Assembly: GCA_902729315.2 (NCBI GenBank)
Contig: LR746265.1
Location: 3,328,892-3,392,891, forward strand
DNA: 64,000 nt
Direction of reading: 5' to 3'
Origin: Spirodela intermedia
Taxonomy: Eukaryota; Streptophyta; Magnoliopsida; Alismatales; Araceae
Numbering within the stretch: the stretch's first letter is position 1; each line of letters begins with the position of its first letter. Shown here piece by piece: positions 22,661 through 33,612 of the stretch. The translations under genes were made by a program, and so were the position numbers. Under the pieces are notes generated by a model that made no database searches, had not been told where the DNA came from, and was given only the letters and a program-made list of their open reading frames with translations.

Positions 22661-22984
22661 ATGGCGGAGTTGGAGGAGGTGAAGCTGGGCTCTTCGAAGC
22701 CGATGATAGCGACGCAGGAGGAGATGGTAGAGGCGAAGGTTCCGATACCCTACCGCGATCAGTGTGCCCACCTCTTGATTCCCCTCAACAAATGCCGGTC
22801 TGCCGAATTCTTCCTCCCCTGGAAGTGCGAGAGCGAGCGCCATACCTATGAGAAATGCGAGTACGAGCTTGTGATGGAGAGGCTCCTCCAGATGCAGAAG
22901 ATCCGTGAACGGGAGGAGAGGCTAAAGCAGAAGCAGAAACAGCCGGCCGATGTCCCTCTCATCCCCTCAACGGCCAATGCCTAG
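22661..22984 (+). CDS. NDUFB7: NADH dehydrogenase [ubiquinone] 1 beta subcomplex subunit 7 (complex I B18)
   Basis: A single exon of 107 aa. It matches the plant B18 subunit in nearly every conserved block: SSKPMIATQEEM, CAHLLIPLNKC, EFFLPWKC, CEYELVMERLLQMQKIRE and the terminal VPLIPSTANA. Two C-X9-C pairs (CAHLLIPLNKC and CESERHTYEKC) form the CHCH fold, oxidised in the mitochondrial intermembrane space through the Mia40 route. The protein is an accessory subunit on the intermembrane-space side of the complex I membrane arm. Start: the open frame runs further upstream but only the ATG at 22661 gives the family's short leader; the upstream part is GC-rich 5' UTR. No intron lies in the coding part. 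Confidence 0.95.
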   Translation: MAELEEVKLGSSKPMIATQEEMVEAKVPIPYRDQCAHLLIPLNKCRSAEFFLPWKCESERHTYEKCEYELVMERLLQMQKIREREERLKQKQKQPADVPLIPSTANA

Positions 22985-25900
22985 GTTGGTAGGTCGGTTC
23001 TTTTCTCTCTATGTCTTAGGATTATTCGGGTGGTTTTTTGGTTAATAGACGCATTAAGATCATGTGTGGCTCTTTAGATCTTTGTATGGGTTATTGGAGG
23101 GCTAGGTATGTTAGGTTTTCGCAAGCAATGTATTTGCTTTGGAGGATTTTTCCAATTCGTGGTAGAATAAAATTTCCTCGTTCACCTGAAAATCCCTCTG
23201 GTGTGGTTTTCCACTATTTCAAGGGGAAGATTCTGCTTCAACCGACCTCTGGCAGTGATACTTATCACATATCGAATGTGGATATGCATACCCTTGAGAA
23301 TAGAACATAAACCGGAGCGATAACTTTGCCGTCTGTTTGCTGCCTTACAGCTCGGAGGTTTGTGATCTGAAGGATATCATGACTTGGAAATGTTTTCTCA
23401 CATGAACATAACGCATGTAGCAAAATAACCTTTTTGCATCACCGCCTTTTTACAAACAACCATTGTTTGTAATCCTAAATGCTAACACAGTAATGATTTT
23501 TTTCGATCTTTGGTGCTAAGTTCATCCATCTGTGGCATTATCCATATGTTTTCAGTCCAAAATGGATTTTCTTTCTACATTTACCGGTGAGTGATTCAGT
23601 TCAAATGATCTGAATCATTCCTGGTTGACGCCTATAGCAATTGTGTGTCATAAGTTGTTGGTGCAAGAGAAAAAAGTAGCCTCTCAAACGAGTTTTGAGT
23701 CAAGAAAGAGTGTCCTTGGAATTTTAGGTCTGAAAGATATAATTTGACTTGATACCCACTTATGGAGTTCGTCATTTAAATTTTTTTTAACATTTGTTTT
23801 TAGGATTTTTTGTTCTCTCACATACATTCAAACTCTATCTTATCAAAGAAACAGTGCCATACATCTATGTGTGAGATAACTGTACGTCTATAAGACATAC
23901 CAAAATGAACGGATATATGCTAAATGCTATTCTTTCATCTGAAAAAAATAGTTCGCCTTAATCTTATCTTAACTTATATGAGAAATTTATATTATTTACC
24001 TACCAATAAACCACGTTAGTTTATCTCTTTCAATCTATATGTCTGGTTTCAATTAAAAAGTTGATCATTCAATTGGACATAGAAAAATTCACGTATCTAT
24101 TTTTACTTTAATGAATGAGATATGACATCCACTAAAGATTATTAGGTGTTTTTCTATGAGTGCGCATACTGCTTTATTGAAAATAAATTTAATTCAATAA
24201 TTTTTGGAAAACATTTTTACAGTCGGGGTTGAATTAAAGTGCAAGGTTAGATTATTTTATTAAACTAACCCATTTAATCAATTTCTTATGAATCCTTGGG
24301 GCTTGAAGAAATGCAAATGTAAGAAATTAAATTTCTCGAGAAAATGCACTTCTGATTTGATTCTTCAGCTTCATTAGAATTTTAGGCCGTGGAATAGTTT
24401 TTTTTTTTTTTTGAGAAATATATATTTTTACTTTAAAGTAAATTTTCTATTATGAGCTTAAATTAACCAATTTTTATTTAAATTAATTTTTGAATGTTCA
24501 TTGCACTTCCCTGGATTCAGATTTAGTCAGTGTACATTTCCATGACCAAAGAATCGAGGCACTTTGAGGATATTGTCTTAAATTATTGATGTTCATGGTT
24601 ATTTGATGAAAAGATTTTCTATCATTTCATTCGTATCTTACTGGCCCAAAAGGTGCTGAGACAAGTTTTACGGTATAATTTGAAAGGCACCATGGTCATT
24701 CTAGAAGTTTGCCTTAAATTTTTCGTAATAATTAAGCTAAGGTATAATGACAACGGTTGCCGTCCGGGATAAGTCACTTAATAGCGATCTGTTTCTTTTG
24801 GTTTTCGAAGCCTTATAAAATTTTAACTATTCTACGTATAAAGTTTCTGGGCCTTTACCTTGGGTAGTTTTTTCCCATTTTGATGGCATTTATGCTGTTA
24901 AAAAATCGGGTTTATCATCTGGGTTTGAGAGAGTAATGCCTGCTCTAATCCCTTCTTTTCTTTTTTCAGATGCCCTCATGCTCAAATTAATTTTAAAATT
25001 TATTCTGCTCATTAATTGATCTCAAGAATTGATCCTGAAGATTCTCATATGTTCTATATGATCCATGATTTATTTTGTGTTTTTGCCTACTGTCGACTGG
25101 CAACGTTACAATGCTTGAACTGTTTTGCTTCACAATATTATGCCCGTCCAGTATCTAAAAGGAAACGTGTGACGGGAATAATAGGATGTCATAGCTAATT
25201 ATTAACTTATCTTTCGTCTGTAAAAGTGAAGCTGTTCTTGTACAGGAAAATCAAATGATAAAAATTAGGGAGTCATGCGAGATCTCCTCGTTTATGTTGC
25301 TTTCCCTTATCCTGCTTCGTTCCAAGTGTAATGGTCTTGTAAATGACCTAGTGGCCGTCAATCATCTTGACCTTCATCTATAATCGGTCCATCGTTTATC
25401 CAAGAGTTCTGTTAGACGAGGCATTTTATTTTCTATGAGACTGTGATTTTCACGTTATGGAACAGAAAGTACTCGAGAGTTATGTAAGGCGAGGCATTTT
25501 CGCGTTATGGAATAGAAATTACCTCAGACGTCCATAATGATAATGGAAGACCAATGTGAAATTTGAGTTTCTCAACTTCGTCACGACCATGGTTAAGCAT
25601 CATCCTCCTTGGTCAGTGTTTAAAGCATCGCTCATGGTCATTTTCTGTCGTCTATTGCGGTGTAATATTGAGGTCCATATTTCATCCCCATGTGTCCATT
25701 GCTAAGAGGGCCTTATTTTTCTCATTCCGACAAACTTTACTTTCTCTGTTTTGTAGTAGTACACATCATCCTACTGTTCTTGATCCTTCCAAGTTAATTT
25801 TCTGGGTTTTATGCCGAAAGGCACTGGATTGGTATGAACCCTTGCATGAAGTTGGGCTGTTACATGTGAGAATTCTTGGCAAAAATCTGTCCTTGTTGCC

Positions 25901-27360
25901 CGTCCAATAGGTCTGAAAAGCTTATCCTGAATTTTGACATTAATCTTGACAACGACGAATTTTAGGTTGATTCTAGTAGGGGATTGTTCCTAGACGAGGC
26001 AGGCGTCTAGGAACAATTATATTAAGTGGTAATCACTTTTGTATAAATTATTTCCATTTAATATAGTTGTCTTAACTGACTTGAGGGGCTTTTCGATTCC
26101 CGCTAACGACGATGCTATCGCTTCAATCCGATTGATTCTTGACAAACTACCGTCTGCAATTTGTGAAGGCCGTTCTAGCTATAGAAGAAATAATTGATTA
26201 TTATTAATAAGATAAGTAAATTACCTCAGGAAACTCCATAGATTTGGATTTATTTATTGGATCGGTTACTATTCCTTGTAGTATCTTTATCTGAATTCAA
26301 AATGGTTAGAGGGATCTATATGTTTATCCTTCTTTTATGCTTCTGGAAAATGAATCGTTGGTTATGTTTAAATCCTTTCATAGAAGAGACAGTCAACTTG
26401 GGCTTGCATAGGCTTTTTCACACAACAACTATTTAAATAACTGAAAATAACTCAGCACTTTTTGATGCCGGAACAAGCTTAAATGAGGAAAGACACAGTA
26501 CCCTCTGATCAATTGGTTGTCATCTGTGGTTTTCTTCCTTCGTTTTCAGTTTTACTTTGTTTCTGGAGGTGATGGATGCCTGAAAGATCTGATCCAGATC
26601 TCACAGCGACACCAAATCAAACAGAACCCTTTAATAAGGGCGGCGTGGAACTTCAATGAGCGGTTTTATTGTTTCCATAAATCAAATGCTTGGAAAATTT
26701 AATGTATTTGTTTAGTCATGAATCATTTGAAGATCATTGCAGGGTACAATGGTTGTAGAGTGTGATTATTGGGTCATTGTGTTTGAGCTTGTATCTTCTT
26801 TTGCAGGGGGGACTCGAACCTCCAGCCGTTCACTCTGGTTCCTGTGTGCATCAGCTGCGGGGGGAGTCATTGAATGCTGGGACGAAACAGGACCTGATCG
26901 TTTTTTGGGCCTCTCCTTTGTCAGCTTATGCATCCCAAAAACACTGTTCAGATTTCGGTTTGATATTCAAATAAAGGACTCTCTCTGAGCTGTGCTTGGA
27001 CGCGAGTCTTTTGATTCTCTGTGGTATGCAGACTCAAAACCCAGCTCTGTCAGATTTGCTGTTGTTCCTTTTTACCATATCAGCTCCGTTTAGATCATCT
27101 TTTCATTGAATTGCCATAGCTGTTATAATAGCTCCAGATTAGTTTCTGCACGAGGAACTGGCCTTCTCATTGGTCAGCGCTTGCATTAGATGGTCGTCTC
27201 ATTCTTGGCCCATCTCACCAAAATCCATGCTTTGTTCCCTTTGGGATGCGTGCTGTATATTCGTTGACCACTTGATGAGGATAAAAAACCAACCCACATG
27301 GGAGAAATTAAATGGGTCCTTGCATTCAATGGTATTATTTAAATTTGGGGGTTGAAAACT
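22985..27360. other. AT-rich gene-free region
   Basis: This region starts with the presumed NDUFB7 3' UTR and continues as AT-rich DNA with short open frames only, none similar to a known family. Transposon proteins are absent. It includes a perfect 14-bp hairpin (25983-26017) and a diverged short direct repeat around 25403-25532. The base composition changes sharply to GC-rich near 27.4-27.6 kb. Confidence 0.6.
25983..26017. repeat. Perfect 14-bp stem, 7-nt loop hairpin
   Basis: The arms 25983-25996 (ATTGTTCCTAGACG) and 26004-26017 are exact reverse complements separated by AGGCAGG. The sequence could form a stable cruciform or RNA hairpin. The stem is too short for a plant microRNA precursor. 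A terminator role is not supported in a plant context. Confidence 0.75.
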
Positions 27361-30300
27361 ATGGGCCTTGTCTTCAATCCCGTGGCCTGTGATTTGGGTA
27401 GGTTTTCTCTCTTGTGATTGGTTCGGTCCGTCCGTGGGGGAGGAGTTGGGTCTCTCTCTCTCTCTCTTTGAACCCAGTTGAGGAGTAAGAATATATCATC
27501 CTCTGGCGGCAACAGCACTGGGCGGGGGGGGGGATGAGGAGGAAGGGGCGAGGAGTCCTTTCCCCATGCTCCGCAGGAGTAAATGAAGATCGGCCATCAA
27601 TGTCGTCCACACCGGGTCTTTTAATGGGCTGGCGAAGGCATCAACCCGTCCGTTGACCGATGGGCCCACCTGCATACGTGCCGAACTATTGACTCGTCAG
27701 TTTCGATTTCCACGACCCACGTCGTGCCCCTCTCCCGTGCCCATCACCTCATCGTCAGCCGAGAGCAGCTCGCCGCCCCCTGAGAAGGCGGCCGTCGACC
27801 CTCCATGGAGAACAGATCTGGTGCAGAGGCTGGTCCATTTCTGTGACAACGTCCCCACTGGACGCAGAGGGAGGACCTAGCAATGGGGGACGACCGAAGG
27901 ACCGGGGTTTAATGGCCATGGGTGAGCGAGGGTGGGTTGCACCGGCGGCGAGATGGAGCTCTCACGACGGTAGGGCACCGGTCAATTAGACTGCCTTTCC
28001 AATACCAGGTGCGGGAGGACCACCACCTGAGGAAAGGAGTCTCGTTTTTACTTAATTAGATATATTCTCAACCCTTTTTTCTCTCCCCCCAGCCCTCGCT
28101 CCAAAGCTGGAGACGGGTCCATATCACCGGCGACAGAGAGAGACCCATCCCTGTCAAGGCGCCCTCGGCGCTCCCACTGTAGCCGGACCCGCCGGCAGGC
28201 GCCAGCAGTGGCCTCGGGAGCGCTCGGAGCCGATGGGGGAAACGCCGCTCGGAGCTCGCAGGAGGCTTGCTGGTCACGTACTCCTCGCCGGCGTTGAACT
28301 GTGGAGGGTTGTGCCAGGCCGCTGCTGTGGGTCGCGTGGTCAGACAAACACTCGGCGGGAGAGGGGCTGTGCGCCGTGATGATGGAGGCCTGTCTGTCAC
28401 TGGGGCTGAAGGGGGGGAAGGGAGCGAGTGGGTCTGTGAGCCTGTTTTGTCCCGTGTCATCATCGCCTTTGCCATCATGCCACTGTTGTCGATAGACAAC
28501 CAACCAAGAGGGAGGCAGAGGCAGAGAGCGAGGGAGCTCGGAGAAGGGCCGGACGGGTGGGATACGAGCACCAGGCCCTCTCTCCTCTCTGCAGATCCAC
28601 AATTTGTCCCACAAGCTTTTTCGGGAAGAGCATGCCGCTGGGCCCGGCAGCCCAGCGCCCTGCGCCAGCCCCCCGGGCGACCATAATTAGACGGCAGACT
28701 GTGGCTTCGGGCCGTGGGGGCTGCCGTCGGCGCTAGGCTGCCCTCCCCACCCCCCCACCTGAGTTCCCGGCGGGTCACCGGCCCCCTCGCCCATCCCAGA
28801 GGATGGGCCTTCGTGGAGGGGGGGAACTACGTGGGCCAAGGCTCCTGCCGTGGCCATGGAGATCCTTGCCGCTCGCGCAGGAAACCAGTCGGAACGGTGT
28901 CTTCTTCTTCTCGCTCAATCATGACCCTGTCAGGAGCGGCATCAACCTTGGCCTCACCAGCCAATAAATCTCCTCTTTAATAGCTCGAATGCTTCCAAGC
29001 TCCCCCGTCAACTTCGAATATGGGAAAATTGAGGGATTTCGCGGAATCTGCGCGGTGGCGCTCATTACACCTCCGCCAGAATTGCAACCCCCTCCCCTCT
29101 CACCGACTGGAGTCGTCCCCTCTCATCCTGCCTTCCTCTCATGCATCCTTTTCACCCAAAGATCGCACTCGTGCACATCAAACATTGGTGGAATTTCCTT
29201 CATGACAGAGCTCGCGAAGTTAGGACGAAGTTTCGCCATCCGCTCTAAGGCTCAGCTGGGTTTTGTTTCGACCAAATTTTGGAGAAGATGATTTCATCCG
29301 AGTACATATCCTTCGCAAAAATTCTGGGCTTTCCATATCCTCGTTCGTCAAACTTTTAATGCTTCGATAATACGCAAATCTTATGGGCAGAGGAAAATCT
29401 TCAGCCTGCAGTAGAGGTGAAACCCTGGCCGGAGAACAGCCTATCATGCTTCCGTCTCTCAACGAACTCTTAGCCTCCGAGAGAGGATCCTCCTCTATTA
29501 GACCAACAGATCACCGCGTATGACCGTTCCCTGGTCCGTTCAGTGCCCGGAGGGATCAGCAGAGATTATACCGGCGCCTGCTGGCCGCCGCCTCCTACTC
29601 GCCATGACCTCACACCGAGATGAGTCAGAATGGGGAATTTAGGACAGTCTTGTCCAATTAATACGTCAAACGGGGAGAGTCGAGGTGACCCTCCCCGCCG
29701 GACACTGTGCCCATGTAATGCGTCCACAACTCAAAGAGAATAAATGAGTTAACCAGATGAAACAGTGAACGTTCACATCAGCCCTGCCCCCGCCTGCTGC
29801 GTCTTCCACACACCATGGTTCTGATATGGCAATTCCGGCAAACCAATCCAGCAGAACCAAGATTAGAAAGTACTCCCCCCCGCCGGTCGCTGATCCGCCT
29901 CTCCCATCTTCTGTTCACCTCTCTCTTTCTCTCTCTCTCTCTCTCGCCCTCAGAGTCATCCAAGAGCGTTGAATGTACTGTGCATACTGTATGTAATTCG
30001 ACCCATCTGCTGCCCGCCCACTCGTCGGGAATGGTAGGGGTGGCGATGGATAGAGGAGGGGGGGACTGAATCTTCCGTCTCTTTGAGGTAAGGTTGGAGA
30101 AATACACGAGACTCCGAGGGGGATTCGCCGGTGAAATGGGACAAGCATTCCGTCGAACAAGAGCCGGTTAGGTCCCCGGCGTAGGGGAAACCTTCCAAAT
30201 GGCTTCTTTTGATCACTTTTCCGGCGGGTACTTCTGGGGAGCGCCGCCGTGGCCTGCGGCGTGAGACCAGGGAATCCTCTCCGTTAGGGTTTCAAGTCGT

Positions 30301-30748
30301 TGTGCACCAGGCTCCTGTGGAAAGGCATTAGGGCAGGAGCCCGGCGGGGTGACTGGGCAGCACGTAGTCTACGTCAGGCGATAGTCCTTCACAAAAGGGG
30401 AGACGGGACAGACAGATTGACCCGTCATGGGAAGGCGTACGAGATCTTCTCTCACAGTTCCGTCGTGCCAGGTACGATCCGTAAAGAGGGCTCCGCTGGG
30501 GAGGCTCCCCCAGAGAGATGAAATGGGAAAGAGATCGATCCCTTCTCCTACAGTCAAAACAGGCGCTTAGCCCGGCAGGAGGAACAGCGGGGGCGGTGAC
30601 CAGCAGAACAATACCAGCAGCATTCATCCATTCAATGCCCTCTCCTCCATCCACTCCCCTCTCCCCTCTCCACAGTCTCCCCACTGAACACGCCAAAAAT
30701 TCCGGCGCCCTTCAGAACACGTTCTCTCTCACTCTCTCCCTCTCTCTT

Positions 30749-30752
<4 letters not shown>

Positions 30753-30801
<49 letters not shown>
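30753..30801. repeat. (CT)n microsatellite
   Basis: About 24 nearly uninterrupted CT units, preceded by shorter imperfect CT stretches from 30722. Confidence 0.9.
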
Positions 30802-30806
<5 letters not shown>

Positions 30807-32254
30807 CCAATCTCTACGCGAGTAAAATGAGAAAAAGGGACAACTTTTTCGTGTACAAGCGCGTGTGCGACCCAGGAGGATAGGAGAGTATGGGAGCAAG
30901 TAGACGTCCTTTTCGTAGGGATCATCAGCGTCCTCTCCACATCATTCCCTTCCGCAGGACCTCCATCATTCCATTTGCCAGGCCCTGCTTCCAGTAGAGA
31001 CAAAAGGAATTAAGGAGGTATTATCAGGGCCTTCGCTTTCGTCTTGCCCCTCTCCCTCGGACGGCGGAGCCATAACTTGATACCCCCCTCCGACTGTTAG
31101 CGTGTCATTTCCGGTGGATACACGTATAATTCCATCTATCCACTTCGCTCTCTGCGCCACCCCCGATTACAGTCGCCGTTCGCTTGTCCTAGGGCCCCGT
31201 GTGCCGCTGCCAGACGATGCCACCGGCGGAGGATTCCTTCTCCTCCTCCTCCATGCCGGAAACGCCACTTCCGGCAACCCTCCCTCCGCTCGCTGGTTAG
31301 AGGCCTGGGCTGGGCCACCGCAGGCGTGGTCCCCTGGAGTAATGCCATGAGCGGCGGCCATTTGCCGGTCGTCCCTCTGTCCCCGCCGCTTGGCCGTCAG
31401 ACCGCCGCGACAGCGACCGCGCCCCCCCGCAGGATTAATGCATCCACAACGACAGTACCTCCTCTACGCACCTCCTCTTCCATGTCCGAATGTTGGGAGC
31501 TGCTGGTCGAATGTTATATGACGGGAATTTTCCCAAGTGCCCGCAGGAGCACACGTGAATTATTTTCTTCATCGTGCGTGGAATAATGAATCCTTCGACG
31601 GTCTACGACAGAATGAACTCGGGGACAAGAGGGGCCATGGCGGCCTAGCCTATGCTTTTCGAAGGCGACCCCCTTCCTTCCCCAACCTACGATTCGGGCC
31701 CGCGCCACCGCCAGGTGACCTGCGAGCCTCTGGTTTAGACGTTGGTTATCTATCCTCTCGGATCTCCTCCCCTAGTCCTTCTGCATCTCTATCTTTATCT
31801 ACCTCGACTTTGGCGTGGTGGGCCGGGGGAATTTTCAGAGGCTTCCGGAAAAGGGGTTGATGGCGGCCGGCGCTGTTTGAAAAAAGTCGGGAAAAGAAAG
31901 CCACCAGCTCCGCAGAGACGGGGGAGAGAGAGAGAGAGCTAATTAAGAACCGATTCAAAGGCCAACGCCGCCTGAAAGATCTTGCCGAAGTTCGAGCTGA
32001 TTGAAATGATGTCTACTCCCCCGCCCCGCACAACGTTTATCTTCCCCTTTTCCGCTCTTCCGTGTGCAGCCATCCCTCCTCCGCCAGACCGTCCCACTGT
32101 TGCCGGGACACGGAAACAGAACTCGAAAGGGGTCCTTAAAGCGGATGAAGGAGAGAGGCCCGTGGGAGGGCGTAACGCACAGTTCCCCGCGCCTCCTCTT
32201 TCTTGAGGGCTACCTAAAATAGTTGACTTTTCTTCGACATGATAGAAAAGATGG

Positions 32255-32344
32255 GCGCATATACATCAGACATCAGATCGGAGTCCCTCTACAGTCAGCA
32301 GCGAAGTTGCGCGTATACATCAGACATCATCAGATCCTTAGTCC
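32255..32344. repeat. Short direct repeat pair
   Basis: GCGCATATACATCAGACATC at 32255 recurs with one change at 32309, 54 bp downstream. The similarity continues through CAGATC to GTCC, with a 3-bp CAT insertion in the second copy. It is a local tandem duplication of about 35 bp. Confidence 0.7.
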
Positions 32345-33409
32345 CCAAGAACGCGAGATTAGGCATATTAACCAGGGGCATTGTCCAGATATGAGGCCAC
32401 CTTAGGGCAGACGACCGGAGAGAGGGAGGGTTGTTGGACAATAAAGCAGGAGGAAAGGCGAAGATATCGCGTTGGGAGATTCTACAGAGGCCTCGTATCT
32501 ACTTCGTTGGGCATTAATGTGGTTACGATCTAAACTTCTGCAATGATATATCTGGTGCGCCAGTGCAAGTGCACTAGGATAGACAGCGTGTAGGTTTATC
32601 TGCATCGCCAGGCCTGCGATCATGGCGACGTCGCCCTTCGGGTTCCGGGTCAAAGCTCCTCGCTACCCCTCTCTGTCTCTCTCTAGATTCTTCTCTTTCT
32701 CTCTCTACAGGCGACGCAGCTCTGAAGATTATTATTGTAGACATCTCCGGAAGACCAAGAGCTCGTGACTAGAATTCGCTATACTCCGCAGGATATTCTT
32801 GTGTCAGATGCCCTTTTTTCCTATACCACCCTAGACTTTCCCTGATTTTACATGCCGATGGGCGGGCAGATTTATTGCCATCTGCGTACGTGAGTTCACG
32901 AGAACGATGAGTGACTTCCAGGACTTGGACACCGGGCCTGGTAAGGTAGAAACGCAATTATGGGATTTCCCGGCGAGGATAAAAATGCAAAAGGGCATAG
33001 AATCATGGTGAGGCAGCATCCCCTTCAAATTCCACACTAATAGACGATTCCCTTGCGCCGTGGTTCACCTTCTCTCTCTCTCTCCCTCCCCCCCTCTCCA
33101 TTGTTGTCAGAGACACACGATAGTTCGCTCGTATCCCTCGTTTCGCTGTTCGAATGTCGCTTTAGCAGTAGACAGGCTCAACAGTATTTAGGGGAGAGCC
33201 AGTGAGGTGGGGAAGCTGGGGTCGCTGTAGCAGAGAGGTCTCGGATGGGTTCTCTGCCGTATTAGATATTGAGTGCAATCGAAGGAAGAAGGGAGAGGAA
33301 AAGCTTCACCCGGAGACCAAGGATATAGCCGGAGCTTCTGGTTCTTCGGTCGGGTCGGTCGTGTTTTGCATATTCCCGTCGTTTGGTGGCCATCTCGTCG
33401 AGGTAGAAG

Positions 33410-33537
33410 ATGGGCAATTGCGGAAGGAACGGAGCGGTGAGGCAGTACATAAGATCCAAGGTCCCTCGCTTGAAGTGGACCCCTGAGCTCCACCACTGCT
33501 TCGTGCATGCTATCGAAAGGCTTGGCGGCCAAGAAAG

Positions 33538-33612
<75 letters not shown>

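Larger units (their letters stand above)
27361..33409. other. GC-rich gene-free block
   Basis: Six kilobases of GC-rich sequence with many overlapping open frames on both strands, up to about 236 codons at 28068-28778 (-). None shows a recognisable domain, and the same stretch is open in several frames, as expected from high GC and few stop codons. It includes a (CT)n tract at 30753-30801 and a short direct repeat at 32255-32344. The right end should contain the promoter and 5' UTR of the GARP gene. Part may be transcribed non-coding DNA or a decayed mobile element; sequence alone does not decide. Confidence 0.5.

Noticed and set aside
26805-26890. A minus-strand T-loop-like sequence (GGTTCGAGTCC) suggesting a tRNA
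   Set aside because: The T-stem has a mismatch, and no matching acceptor stem or anticodon arm could be folded from the upstream sequence.
28068-28778. A 236-codon minus-strand frame and its neighbours in the GC-rich block
   Set aside because: The stretch is open in several frames on both strands, the composition is Pro/Ser/Arg-rich as expected from GC content, and no domain is visible.
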